DNA of 64,000 bases from Craspedostauros australis (taxonomy: Eukaryota > Bacillariophyta > Bacillariophyceae > Mastogloiales > Achnanthaceae): contig JAMXDE010000007.1 of NCBI GenBank assembly GCA_026770025.1, positions 868,001-932,000 of the forward strand. The letters run 5' to 3'. Positions 41,221 through 52,961 of this stretch are shown here, piece by piece; within the stretch, counting starts at the first letter, position 1; the number at the start of each line of letters is the position of its first letter. The translations under genes were made by a program, and so were the position numbers. The notes under the pieces were generated by a model. It did no database searches. It was not told the DNA's origin and saw nothing but the letters and a program-made list of their open reading frames with translations.

Positions 41221-43192
41221 TCAGCACTGCCGATGTGATGCGGTTCGGCCAGGCCTTCCTCCGTTCCCTTGTTTGACCTGGGTCGTCCTCTGCACTTTCG
41301 AGGCAAGTTGTCGCCGCTGGATGGTCGCACGATCAGCGTACCATTTGTTCTTGATGCAGTTTCGCGAACGTCCAGGCAACGACTTGGCGATCATGCTCCA
41401 TTGGTTGCCGACGCGTTGCTGTTCGCGATAGAGAATTTCCGTCTCCTCCTCGCTCCACCCGGCACTCGTATGCGCCACGGATGGATCCAGCTTGTTCATG
41501 TAGCGTTCTCGGACCTGATCTCCCGTCCGTCCTGACATCTCCTTGGCGATCTCGCACCATCGCAGACCCTCGTGGCGCAACTTGATGATGAGGTGGTCCT
41601 CATCCTTCGTGTATGGCTCGCTATTGATTCCAGGCCGCAATCTCTGTTGTGAGTCAAAGCGTTGGTGGGTGGAATGGAATGGAATGGATTAGCGTCGAGG
41701 AGAAGAGAGTGCAGAAGTGCAGAAGCGCAGAGCAGGGAAATCCAATGAGCATCGTTATCGTCGGCGCGAATCGTCAAATAGCTGTCGACGAATGGCACAC
41801 ACAGCACGAACAGAGGACGAGCACGAATACGACGAAGCCTGAGCAATATGAGAGCTTGCCGTTGGAGAAGCCCTGAAGATTGTTCTGTGCTTCTCCCCCA
41901 TTTCTTCATTCAACAACTGTGGCAGCGAACGACATCGGACGATCAGCGTGATCAGCTTACCTTGTTCCATCGAGATTTGCATTGTGCCGCGTTGCGCACA
42001 GATGCAAAGGCAAGCCGAGCGATTTGAGACCACTTGTATGGAGGCCTGCGCTGGTCTAACACCACCTGTCTCAACTTGTCATCCTCCTCTGGTGTCCATC
42101 GCTGATGCTTGCGCGCCATGTGACGGGATTGCACAGACAGCATTGACTTTGAAGCCTGATAGCGTTTCTCTGTGATGGACTGCTTCGCTTTGTGCTTCTT
42201 GGGCATTATCTTGGGAGCGGCGCCGATGGTGACCGGCTGATACTTTTGGATGTGTAGCTTCAATTTTGTATTCGCAGGAGCCGTGATGCAGAGTAGTATT
42301 TTCTTGGTGCCCGCACAGTCAATCTTGAGTCTGTGATCGACGGATTGTTCGTGATCGTGCTGCTTGTCGTCGAGGCTTGCGATGGGCCCATCGCTCTTCG
42401 CGGTGCTTGAGTGGCGGGGCGTATGCTCGGCAACGTGCTGCTGCTCGTCGGCCTGATACTGCAAGTTGATCGGAGGCATCAATTGTATCATGTGGCGAAC
42501 ATCCCGTTTCTCTGTGCTCATGCCCAGCAGCTGCACGTGTGTCGGTACATATGTGTATATGTGCGTGTGTGGGGGTGTGAGGATGCGTTGGTTCGAATGT
42601 GAGGTGACAACATGGTGAAGCCATCAGAAAGAGAGGTGGACAGAGAGATGCATCGAGAGATGGATAGAGGTGAGAAGCAGAGTGCATGATGCAGATCATT
42701 GGCAACCAGATCAGGAAGCGCGGAAACAAGCCAGGCATGCAACCAAGCAAGATGGTTGGCAATGGTTTGGTTCCGGACCAGTCTTCTCTAACTCTCTCGC
42801 TGTGTTTCCGTCTTTGTTGCTGCTGGTGCTACGAAAACTGGACGTACCGATGGATGGCGCCGTTCGCAGACGATCGGCGTTGATGGGATGATGTCTTGCA
42901 TCAAACTAAGGCCGGTGATGGGTGTGAAAGGCGAGAACGCACCATGCCTGAAGAAGAGACTGGTGTCGGTCGATGGTGCACTCGCGGCGTGGCTTGCCGC
43001 GTTGCCCATCTGAGGCGTCATGAGCTGCAAATCATCGACGGGAGGGCAGGAATCGTGGCGTCGTTGCACCGTTCGAAGGGATGGAGAGAGGAATGAATTC
43101 ACCATTGCGTCGGCAGTGTTGCTGGTCATCGCGAGTGTGTTGCGTTTGCGGCTGTGAACGACTGGTGTGGTTGCCGTTCTTGTCATCATCAT
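41221..43192 (-). CDS. Myb/SANT DNA-binding protein with three repeats, three exons
   Basis: Exons run 43192-42848, 42530-41961 and 41643-41221, giving 445 residues; both introns are phase 0. The first exon (Ser/Thr/Pro-rich, e.g. FSPFTPITGLSLMQDIIPST) is less certain; without it the protein would start at the ATG near 42521 (MSTEKRDVRHM). Exon 2 ends with Myb repeat 1 (about 254-305, HQRWTPEEDDKLRQVVLDQR ... WSQIAR ... QCKSRWNK). Exon 3 has repeat 2 (YTKDEDHLIIKLRHEGLRWC ... RERYMNKL) and repeat 3 (AGWSEEETEILYREQQRVGN ... WSMIAK ... IKNKWY). Each repeat keeps the spaced aromatic residues and basic recognition helix. Three-repeat Myb proteins are nuclear sequence-specific transcription factors. 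Repeat 3 ends about 30 residues before a basic, Gln/Arg-rich C-terminus. Confidence 0.85.
41644..41960 (-). other. Intron between Myb repeats 1 and 2, 317 bp
   Basis: The donor is GTAAGCTGATC and the acceptor TCACAACAG. Splicing joins RWNK to RLRPGINSEPYTKDED in frame, which matches the normal linker between adjacent Myb repeats. Confidence 0.9.
42531..42847 (-). other. Possible first intron of the Myb gene, 317 bp
   Basis: The donor is GTACGTCCAG and the acceptor ACACACGTGCAG. It joins CERRHPS to LLGMSTEKRD in phase 0. There is no homology to confirm the join, only the sites and the frame. Confidence 0.5.
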
Positions 43193-43900
43193 TGTCGTTG
43201 TCGTCTTTGTGTATTTGTGTGATTGTGCATATGTGTGCTTGCGTGGTTGGTTCGAAGGGCATGTCAGTGTCGTTGGATGAAATCAATTCGTTCTATTCTG
43301 GTCGGATGCTTTTTTGAATTGCGCGATTCGTGATGGGATGGGGTGGGATGGGATGGCAAGATCAACCCAAGAGATGATCGACATCCCGCAGGTTTCCACA
43401 CATCGGCAACCAAGAAGAACGACACAAACAACGCGATCAACGCGGTGCTTCTTGTTGCGGAAAAAGTGAGATCGCAGCGCCACGCAGAAGATACCACAGA
43501 AATTGAAACGGTTTTCCGATTCGACGGACTCGATGCAATGGATGCAGAAAATGCGTTATTTAGACGTTAATACAAAACCAAAACAAAAATGGACGCAGAC
43601 CGACCGAGAACGTGCCGATGCCGTGCATGTTCGTCTTCTTGTCATTTGCCACCGATTGCTTGTTGGACGGCATCATCCCATCTCCCATGGATCATAAGTA
43701 CTCATGCGATCAAGAATACAAGTGAGCGACTTGGTGGCAGAGAATGAAGAGTGATTGGAACACTTGAACACTTGAACACTCGGAGGACTGGAAGAGACAG
43801 TGGATGGGACGATTGTACGCACACGTGCGATAGGTGCCCCAAGACGAAAGAGCAGCATGTATGGTAGAGCGGGGGCGTACAGTTGCTCCTATTCTATCAC
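43193..43900. other. Divergent promoter region, Myb and ferredoxin-like genes
   Basis: No gene. It contains GGGATGGGGTGGGATGGGAT simple sequence (about 43331-43352) and GAACACTTGAACACTTGAAC near 43758-43780. Both neighbouring genes start outward from here. Confidence 0.45.
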
Positions 43901-44635
43901 ATGCAACAGTACTCGCGCATCATGGCAGAGCGAGGAGCAAAGACGACGGTGATCGAAGTGTGCCAAGGTCCGGACTGCTTCGGCGGAGGTGGAGGAGCTG
44001 TTCTGTTGGACATCGAAGAACTCGTGCAAGAGCACTTCTTCCTGAATCCGCCTCAGCTCAATCAGCAAGCATGCCATTCAACGAAGTGCGGCACTCAGAA
44101 CGACGTTGCCAACAGCAGCAGCAGCAGCTCCGACGACAGCGACACGGACGACGAAGGCCCGCTGCCATACCGCGTTGTCCGCGGTGGCTGTCGCAATCAG
44201 TGTGCGGTCGGTCCGAACGTCCACATCGTGACGAAGCATCCGAGGCATGGAAAACGATCCTCCTTTCAACATCGCATCCACATTCCCAGCGTCCAGGATT
44301 TGGAGATTTGTCAGACGGTGGCGCAGCAGGCAGGATTGGGTTCCGATGCAGATCGCGCAGTGGAACCTGGCATCATGGTCAAGATGCTTCGGAAACGGGC
44401 TGCGCGTCTGCGGTGGGAGTTGCTACGAGACATGGCGCGGTATCGTGCGAGGAGAAACAAGAACAAGAAGAGCGATGCGGAAGCGTTGTATTTGCAATAC
44501 AGCGAGTTTGCCAAGACGGAGCGCAGCGCCAATCGTCCCGAGGCGGAGGCTGTGCGGGGACGGACAGAACGGCGATTGCAGCATTTGGATGGCATGATCA
44601 GGAACATGACTGGAAGCAAAGACGAGCAAGGGTGA
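43901..44635 (+). CDS. Thioredoxin-like [2Fe-2S] ferredoxin domain protein
   Basis: 244 residues from the first ATG (43901); an ATG at 43922 (MAERGAKTTVIEVCQG) is the other likely start. The N-terminal half carries the cysteine pattern of thioredoxin-fold [2Fe-2S] ferredoxins: VCQGPDCFG (Cys-x4-Cys) and GGCRNQCAVGPNVHI (Cys-x3-Cys). Spacing between the pairs is lengthened by a Ser/Asp-rich acidic loop (SSSSSSDDSDTDDEGPLP). A helix with LLDIEELVQEHFF follows the first pair. The C-terminal half is basic and helical (MLRKRAARLRWELLRDMARY ... RNKNKKSDAEALYLQYSEFA) and ends in a likely coiled coil. The domain family carries out electron transfer, as in the NuoE subunit of complex I and bacterial thioredoxin-like ferredoxins. 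A signal or transit peptide is not evident. The partner is unknown. Confidence 0.8.
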   Translation: MQQYSRIMAERGAKTTVIEVCQGPDCFGGGGGAVLLDIEELVQEHFFLNPPQLNQQACHSTKCGTQNDVANSSSSSSDDSDTDDEGPLPYRVVRGGCRNQCAVGPNVHIVTKHPRHGKRSSFQHRIHIPSVQDLEICQTVAQQAGLGSDADRAVEPGIMVKMLRKRAARLRWELLRDMARYRARRNKNKKSDAEALYLQYSEFAKTERSANRPEAEAVRGRTERRLQHLDGMIRNMTGSKDEQG

Positions 44636-45712
44636 ATCGAGTACTGTCTGGACTTGACTATGATATGATAGAGCATGTACATAGCATGTACAAAACATGT
44701 ACAAAGCAGTAAAGTAGAGATATTCAATCTGCAGCTTCTATACGTCGATAATACGGCCTGGCGAAGTTCAAGAGCCGCCGCTGCCGGGCCATACAGAGCC
44801 TGCTGCTATTTCAGCATGCAGTATGACGTATTAATTTACATTAGAGAAGAGTACTCTACAAAACATAACAGTATTTACGAGGTAGCTGTCCATTTGAAGA
44901 ATTGCATGTTGCTTGTGCGGTGTAGGTAGGTGAGGATCGCAAGTGTATTCGTCGAAGGTGGTGGCAGGTACTACTAGGAGAAAAGAGAACCATCGTGCAT
45001 ACATTTTCTTACGGTAGAGGACCCTCTTCACTCGAATCCGATTCGTACGTTGCAGTCCAATCGATACCGATATCAACAGCCACAAGCAAGACAAGGAACA
45101 AATCATGAAAGTGACAGGGGGCATGTGCGTATGTGCTATGATTGGCTAGAGTAGAGTGTGGAGTATGCGCATCTTCCGTGCTCTTGAGCGAGTGTGTAGA
45201 GCACAATTGCATGGCCATGTCGCAATCACCGTTGAGTCTCTCTCTCTCTATTCGTCCTCGTCGCCAGGCCAGGTTTTAGTGCGAATCAGTTTCTCCACAG
45301 GCTCAGTTTCTGCGTCCTTCACAGTTCCCGGCTGTGCCGACTCTCGTTCCATCGTCTTGTGCCTTGGGTAGCTTTGCTCTGACAAGCTTTGTCACTTGCT
45401 TCCCTCCCAATCTCACCGTTGATTGGGTTGGTTCAATCGCCCACTGCGTTGTTGATTGATTCCTTGATTCATGCCTTTTTTCCTTTCTTGGTCTGTTTGC
45501 TTGGTCTGCATCTCCTTGTCTCCTTCGGCACAGGCTTGCTTGTGCAGCATATGCGGCGCGTGCACATGCGTCTATCCATATTGGTAGTGTGATATTGGTA
45601 TGGTACGATATCTATCATGTGATGTGATGTGGTATCACGTGATGTGACGGGTTGTGTCGGTAGTGGTGGACTTGGGGTACTAGAGTATGGTTGAGTATCG
45701 TTCCTCAAAGAT
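44636..45712. other. 1.1 kb convergent intergenic region
   Basis: No supported gene. TATGATATGATAGAGCATG and GTACATAGCATGTACAAAAC-like repeats (44655-44710) follow the ferredoxin-like gene. TGATGTGATGTGGTATCACG-type repeats lie at 45615-45650, near the 3' end of the next gene. Confidence 0.5.
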
Positions 45713-46567
45713 CTAGTTTTCTTGCAGTTCGTGTATTTCCTCTTCGTCGTCTTCGCGCAGATGCTCGAACTTTTCATCCTCGTCCTCCTCGTAGTCGCTG
45801 AGCATGTAGGTTTCCGACGAGACGAATGATTCGGAGAAGACGGATAGATCGCACTGATCGTCCGCTGGATGTTGCTGCAGGTGTCGCATGTGAACAGGGA
45901 TGGAATCGACGGTGTGGAGGGACTCGTCGATGTCAAAGGATGAGCTCGCGATGGAGTGGGCGCCGTTGGCCCTGCGGTCCCTCCTGAGCGTGGCCACGGC
46001 CGGCACACCCGAGACGACGCCGCCGTCGCTGGATTTGATCTGTCGTTTCCGGAGCATGACGGAGTCCAGCGTCTGGTTGGAGGCCGACGTGAAGACGGAG
46101 TCGCCATCGTCGGGGATGGTGCCTTCGGCCATGGCGCCGTTGGCTGCAGAGGCCGCGCGCAGGTGCTGGTGCTTGCGGTGGGCGCGGAGGGAGTTGGAGC
46201 TGTGTGATCTGTTGGGCACCTTGCGCTGGAAGGATCCGGTCCTGAGGGGAGCGGCCCTGTTGAACATGCCGCTGTGGGCGCGGCTGACGGTGCGCGGCAC
46301 ATCCTGGGTGGCAAGATCCGCCGAGAAGGCCGGGCGTCCGATGCGGTTGCTCTGCGTTCGGCGCGGTGCGGACCGGCGGCTGGGGCCGCTGTTGTAACGC
46401 GCCACGCCGCGACGGGCCGGTGCCTTTCGGCTGGGTCCGGCGGCGGCCGCAGAGTTGGCTGCGGAGGCCTGCGCCAGCTTGCTCATCGCCCGCAGCTTCG
46501 ACACGGGTTCCGTCTGCATGGGTGTCACTGTGTCATCCATCTGCTGTTCTACTGCTGGTTCGGCCAT
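45713..46567 (-). CDS. Basic, disordered protein with repeated Arg-x-x-Ser sites
   Basis: 284 residues from the ATG at 46567, preceded by a CAA-rich leader (AACAATCACAGCAAGCACCA on the minus strand). It is Ala/Arg/Ser-rich with several short basic-Ser motifs: RYNSGPSRRSAPRRTQSNR, RTVSRAHSG, RTGSFQRK, RSHSSNSLR. The C-terminus is acidic (YEEDEDEKFEHLREDDEEEI). There is no domain, signal or membrane segment. The repeated Arg-x-x-Ser sites look like targets of basic-directed kinases or 14-3-3 sites, which is inference. Composition, length and leader support a real gene. An overlapping 281-codon frame in another phase is considered a shadow. Confidence 0.65.
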   Translation of the reverse strand: MAEPAVEQQMDDTVTPMQTEPVSKLRAMSKLAQASAANSAAAAGPSRKAPARRGVARYNSGPSRRSAPRRTQSNRIGRPAFSADLATQDVPRTVSRAHSGMFNRAAPLRTGSFQRKVPNRSHSSNSLRAHRKHQHLRAASAANGAMAEGTIPDDGDSVFTSASNQTLDSVMLRKRQIKSSDGGVVSGVPAVATLRRDRRANGAHSIASSSFDIDESLHTVDSIPVHMRHLQQHPADDQCDLSVFSESFVSSETYMLSDYEEDEDEKFEHLREDDEEEIHELQEN

Positions 46568-49500
46568 CTTGTCGTATTGTGGTTGTTGGTGCTTGCTGTG
46601 ATTGTTGCTTTGGGTGGAAGGGAGCTTTTGGAGTCGTTGTCGTCCCCTTGCTGTTTCTATGAGTGTCTGTTATGTCTGCTGTGTCTACAGTGTCTACCGG
46701 AATGGCTGTTGCTAATGCTGACGCCGCGCGTGACACTGATGCCTTCGCTTCTCTCTCACTCTCTCTTCCCGCAAGTACCTCTCTCTATATTGCCTGTCGG
46801 TCTGGTCAAGGTGGATAATGCGCCTTGTTGATGTTGAGTCTGTGCTGACGACTGTTGGATGATGGATGCTGGGTATAGTTAGTATTGGTATGCTATTGGT
46901 ATTGTACGATCGTGGTTGGTTACGAGCAGCCGATCAAAATAGGTGTAGCGATGTTCGAATGCCTTCGACTCTTGGAGGTGTGTGTGTGTTTGTGCGCACT
47001 CGTACGAGTATGTTCGGTCCGCGCAGAGTGAGGGTGTGTGCGTGAAAGTCCCCTTCTGCTGGAACGTCCAAAAATTACGGCGGAACAAAAGTTACTCGGA
47101 CTATCGCGGGAAGGGATTGGTTTCTTCGTTTCTCTGTTGATGGTGCCCGTGCTAGCCTGGCTGATACGGACGCGATGCTGCGAGTTCCTTTCTTGCTGTG
47201 GTATTGAGATGGCGATGAAGATGGTGGCGATGGTGTTGGAGATGCTCTTTGCCTCTTGGTTGTTTGCTGTCAGGGTGTGTGTCCTCTTGACGAAGGTGTA
47301 ACGTTGCTGCTGTTGCTGCTATTGCTGCTATTGTCAAGTGAAGCCTCTCTCTTGCTTCTTGCCTGTTGTTTCTTGTTGGAGGTTGGTGGTGAAGATGATG
47401 CCCAAATCGGGAACGGTCTCTCCACGGCTGTTTCTCGACTCGTTTTTCCCTTGATGTCTTCCCTTTGTTGTCCGTCTGTGTGTGTGCGTTTTGCACTCCC
47501 ACGCTGTCTTCTTCCATGTCGTTCTGCTCCGAATCCTCGCTCAACACAAAACACCACGCCACATCGCGCACTGTTTTCGCCCGCACAAGCGACACGACAC
47601 GGTATTCTGTGCTCACTCCACGCATCTGCTCCGATGTCTGTGCAAACGACTGTTCTACGCGAAGTTCCCTGGGTGCGATTCGCGGCATCCGATTGGCGGA
47701 AGGAGTGCACTCTTTCCACAATCGTGTTGGGAGCTCGCCGTTGTACGACGAAATCCTACCATGTCCTCAACACAGACTCATGCTGGGGAGAAACGGTCAT
47801 TTCGCGAAATGCCTTCTGTGTCGTCCATAGTTTCGTTGCTCACGAGGACCCGGCGTAACTCCTAGCGTTGGACTCAGACATCCACGACAACGAATGAATC
47901 ACTCGATCGAAGCTGCAGACTCATTGGACTTACCATTGAAAAGGCTAAAATACGTTAGTTTAGGAAGATGTATGAACTATGATCTACAGGCACAAATCAA
48001 GAGAAAGTCGAGTTGGCATCTCTGCGAGTGAACAGCTCCGCTGGCACGAATAGTTGCACAAGCTGCTCGACTCCGTGTTCGTACTCCAGTCTTCACGATC
48101 ACTTTCATGGCTTCACGATCGTGGATTGCAGTTGTTCCTGGTGCCATGCTTTCGTTGACCTGCTCTTCCTGTCCCGGAGCGAGGAGTACGAGTATGTTCA
48201 AGAACACAGTTGCGAGTTCAAGGACGAACATGATTCAATGCGATTGGGACGTTGGACGAAACCGAAGAAGGCACGACTTTCCGAACAATGGACACTTCGA
48301 CCTCTCAATCTCTCTCTCACTTTTCTTGTTCCTCTTCTTATCTTTATTCTGATTCTGTGGGATCAGGGCTCTTCCATCTTCCAGCTGCAGCAAATTGATG
48401 CGTCCAACTCGGACGCGACGTGACAAATTGCGTCTCAAGAGAGAAGGGCTGCGCATTTGGTAGTGTATTGGTGTGTGGTATCTGGGCAGGCAATTCTGAA
48501 AGATCTGGAGATCTGGGCGACGTCTTGCGGTTGTGGATTTGGTTGATGAAACAACACATCTGCTCCATGTGGCCAGGCTCAGCCGCGCCGTTGTCCACAA
48601 CCCGCCAACAACCATCAACTACAAGCTATTGGGGTCACGTGCAACCAGCATAGTAGTACGGATACTCGTACCATGGTGTGTTCACCAACGTGGGCAAGAT
48701 CCGCCAGTGGCCTGGCATCCCGAGCCAGATCCCTGCTGCTCGTCAAAGGATTGGTGTGGTGCCTGGAAGATTCAGAGGAACACAAAATGCGAAGCCGCGG
48801 TTGCGATTCTTTATTGCGTGATCATCATTGTGTGTCCGGTCCTGGGGCGCTCCACAAGTTATTCGTGCTCGTACGGCGGAGAATATTCATACGAGCACTC
48901 GTATGGTATGTACGTGATCTCGATCATCTCTGTGGGTAGAGAGCACTCCTGCCGCCGTCTTTTTGTCCTCATTACACTCGTTGCCGTTGGTGTTGGCGCA
49001 ATCGTCAACGGCGATGTCTTGCTTTCGTCGCTTTGCTGTCGATGTGTTGTTGTTGCGTTTGGTGCAGACTTTCATCCGGCTGCGCAAGCACAAGTACGAG
49101 GACGAGCTACAAGTATCATACCGATAGCGCCGAGAGCAAGCCTTTTGCTGCTCTGCTATCATAGATCGTACACGCCCGTCCTCTCATGTTGGTTAGTCTG
49201 TTGCTCTGTGGGAAATGACCATGCCACTCTGAAGAGCTTCAGCACAGAAACGCACAGAAAACATGCGCACCCCGACCAGTACCACCCTTCACAATCCACC
49301 ATCCACCGGAGAAGGTGGCCAGAGTATAGTGCGCACACGGTTTCCTTCCTGACTTGCGGATACGACTAAGGCCACACGAGCAGAGAAGCTGGAGTAGGAC
49401 CATCCGCACAAGTGAAGGTGTTCCGCTCTACTCTTCTCTGCTGAACTCCGTACGCATCGTATGGCAATTCCCAATACCAAGACGGAGAAACAATCGTCGG

Positions 49501-52500
49501 TTGGATGGACTTGTGTACTGTGTATCATGCCGTACCTCCTACCATGTTGGTGAGAGAGGGTCCGGCCGAAGTTGCGGGTGCCTTCGGGTGAAGTATCGTT
49601 GCCTTTGTTCGTGAAGATGGTTGACATGGCACAAGTACCTCTTGTTACTCCGCTGTGCATCACCCTTGCGGACTTGTGCGCTTTCTATCGAATTGTGTTG
49701 CCCGGCGGCGCCGCATGTGTTGCTGCCCTGCCGAGTGTACTCGCGCCATCTCCGGTTGCCAACAACAGAGCTGCAATGACAGCGGCTAAAGGACTAGAGA
49801 CACCGAGACCGAGACGCTCCCTCTCTCTCTCTCTCTGGAGACGCGCCACCTTTCATCTATCTTTGGTAGCACCAGGGCAGAGTCTGCTCACAAGAGGGCC
49901 ATCTCTGCACGATACTGCTGGTGTAGATTGTAGTGCACGGTGGAGATGGAAGGAATGGACATGCTCATACTCACATGAACCACAACACTGTGCACAATCG
50001 ATAAAAAGGATTCACAGCGGATGCTCTCAGCGTCGACAGACATCCCTCTCGTCTCCGAAATACTTCTGCCCCTCTCCTCGCTCCGGAGGCCTTGCGTTCC
50101 TGGAACTACCACCAGGTCAGGGAGGACATAACCTGGATCGTCAGTTCCTCTTGCGTCGAATGCCGTGGTTCTTTCACTTGCCAAGGAGTAGGAGTATTTC
50201 TCATCTTGGATTTGAGCGTGTTGTACTCGTACTGGTAGCTCATACTTATCCTTGCATCGTGTTCAGATCGTGGGTTGTCATCACGTTGGATTGCGTTCTT
50301 CACATGGGTTCGTGTGTGAAGCACTCATCTGTTTCTGTAGCTTGCACAGTCAACACGATCGTACCAGTGGAACGTCTCTGTGATCTGCCACGACCACCAG
50401 AGGTGCAGACAGAAACAGGGAGAAAGAGGAAGAAACGACAGACATGATTCACAAGGGTGCATGAAGTCTTGGAATGGTCCCGCAAACGGACTGACACCAC
50501 AGGTCAGGTTTGATTTATTCTGGACTGGAAGAACTGCGACTTCTGAGGTGATGTCATGACAAGACCGACGAAGCCACCCGACAAACAGGAGGAGCCTCAG
50601 CGCGGACAGGAACCATAGCAAGAGAACACCACAAGACAGCATCAACCAATGTCAATGGACATTCAGTACGCCAGTTGATCGTAACGATAGAGACAGGCTG
50701 GCACTTTCGGGTACCGTGGCTGCGTCCTCTGCGATGCTCACATTTTGATTCGATGGTGGTGGGGCAGCGACAATGGCAATGGCAATGGCAATGGCAATGA
50801 CAATGACGATGACGGGAGCCGTCTACACCAGACACCTCACGGTGCTCCTCAACACAAAAAGGCCTCCCTTGTGCTCTCAAGTTTGCTCTGACATGAGCAT
50901 CTGCGTTGGCATGAGTATGAGTCTTTACCTACGGATGCGGCCCTGCCATGTGTGTTGCGATGTCTGCCGGGCTCCATCATCGGACCCCTCCATCCACAGG
51001 AGGCCAGATCATCCCGTGCCTTTTGTGACCTCGGGAGGGCGTGTCGCGCGTCCAGATGATACTTCATTGAAGCAAGAGTCGAGGGTTCGGTAGGTTTCAT
51101 GTGACACGATGGTGGCATTGTCTTGGCAGGCAAGAACATTTAGCTGACACCATGACGTCCATCGTGGACTTGGAAGGTTCGGAGTGCGGCGCTTATGTCC
51201 CTGTTTGTGCATACTATTAGACGATGGTGGGCTCCTTTGCTTGACTCTATGGGTACTCTGCTTGGATACATCGCACCCATCACATCTGTGGGTAGCGCAT
51301 GGAGACAAGGGGTCGACGTTCACGGATGGCGTTGCCATTCTCAGCTCTCCAGTCACAGAAACTGGAGGAGTGCGGTGGGGAGACAAGGGTCCCTTTCTCT
51401 CCACACATGGAACAGTACCGGCATCAGCAACAACTGGAGCGACAACCACAGCAACCGCACCGACTGCAGCAACTGCTCCCACCAATAATGACAATGATGA
51501 TGGCGACGACGGTAGGGATGGAACCGTCCATTCACCCTTGATTCTTCTTGTTCGCCCCAATCCAAAAAGTGGTGGTGTTTCTCCAAACGCCCAAGGCGCT
51601 TTTCTTTGTTCTGTTGACCGCGTTTGAGAACCCCACGACATGTTCCGCTCTGCACGCGTGACAACGTGCGACGTGGGTTTAATAAATGGCAGGGCTTGCT
51701 TTCTGGCTGCTTTCGACATGGTTGGTTGTGCGACGATGACGTGATACTTCCACACAATTCTCAAAGTGTCGCTCCGAACTCATCGAGAAACCGATTGTGC
51801 AGCGATAAAAAGGTGTCTCTGCAAGAAGCGGTAGTTGAGTTTCTGTTGGTCCTATCTTGAAGTGGACGAATCGGTCCCAATAGAATTGCAAGCGTACTTT
51901 GTTTCGTTGCAATTCATGTTTCCTTTGGGATTAAACTGGCATTGTGAACAGTGTCCTTGGCACAATGACCCACAGAAGGCCGGTACGAACGGAACAACCC
52001 TCCACAAGAAAAGGCCGCCCCGGCAGGGGCACAATAGCACTGCAGAGAACGACGCAACGAGAACACCAAAAGCCTCCGTTCCTGTGATTTCTGCGCGTGT
52101 TCGTTTTTGTGCGAGGCGTTGGAGAAGCCACGTTGTGCGTGGTACTGTCGTTGCAATTACGAGTGGTAACAATTCACCAACGAAAAGACAGAAAGGACGA
52201 CCGGACCTGTTCCGGCAATGCGACAGAAACAGCAACAGTTGGGGGGAGGAAGAACATTCGCAACCAGGGTCGCTGGTGCAACTGCATCTGCCCTGCTCGC
52301 ACTATTGTGACCACCACAAACGCTTTCATCATCCTTGACACGGGCGAAAACACACACATCGTCAAAACGAAAACGTAAATAGCTCTCGGCACAAGACATC
52401 CAACCCCACCGATACCGTGGTTGGCGGACATCTACTCTGCGTGGTTGGAACGAGTACGAGTTCTGCGTGTGCATCCATGCATGTGCACAACACACACACG

Positions 52501-52961
52501 ACAGAACACAAACACAGAGAGCCGTCATCGCTGACACGGCAGGCATCCTAATCCTCACACAACTCTACCAATACTCCTCCACTTCACTCCACTCCATCAG
52601 CAGACCATCTCACGAGACCAATACGTCGTACACAACCCCACCCCGCAGAAGCTCAAGAGGCTGCAACATCTCAGACTCACAAAAACCAAATCGAGCCAAG
52701 CCAAAGCCACAACATCTCCACCATCCAACCACAACCACAACCACAACCACAACCACAAACACACACAAACCTTACCACCATCATCACTAAATTTGGCCAA
52801 CAGCTGACCAAACACACATACTAATACCAATACGAATACTAATACAAACACTATTGGAAACACCCAAGGCCACCAAAGACAGCAGCAACCCACCGCAGCC
52901 CATTGCCTCCTCCACATCCTCCCACAATACCAATACCAATACCAACAACAGCACAACCAAG
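46568..52961. other. 6.4 kb without a convincing gene
   Basis: The largest frames (plus 48533-49369, plus 49572-50447, minus 51009-51764, plus 51184-51627) have no domain, are rich in Cys, Trp and Arg in unpatterned fashion, or overlap one another on opposite strands. The 251-codon minus frame has one hydrophobic Val/Ala stretch (SLLVGAVAAVGAVAVVVAPV) that reads as repeated triplets on the other strand. Short non-coding RNAs or poorly conserved genes cannot be excluded. The last 200 bases are the A/C-rich leader of the next gene. Confidence 0.5.
50773..50814. repeat. (ATGGCA)n microsatellite
   Basis: Four copies of ATGGCA run into ATGACA/ATGACG variants. The hexamer gives an open frame that has no other support. 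Confidence 0.9.

Noticed and set aside
45469-46314. 281-codon minus-strand frame overlapping the basic Ser/Arg protein
   Set aside because: Out-of-phase shadow rich in Pro/Thr/Ser; the 284-residue frame has an ATG after a CAA-rich leader and an acidic end.
49572-50447. 291-codon plus-strand frame
   Set aside because: No domain, irregular Cys/Arg/Trp-rich composition, no CAA-type leader; likely random.
51009-51764. 251-codon minus-strand frame with a Val/Ala hydrophobic stretch
   Set aside because: The stretch arises from a triplet-like repeat on the plus strand (ACCGACTGCAGCAACTGCTC), and a plus-strand frame overlaps it. No independent support.
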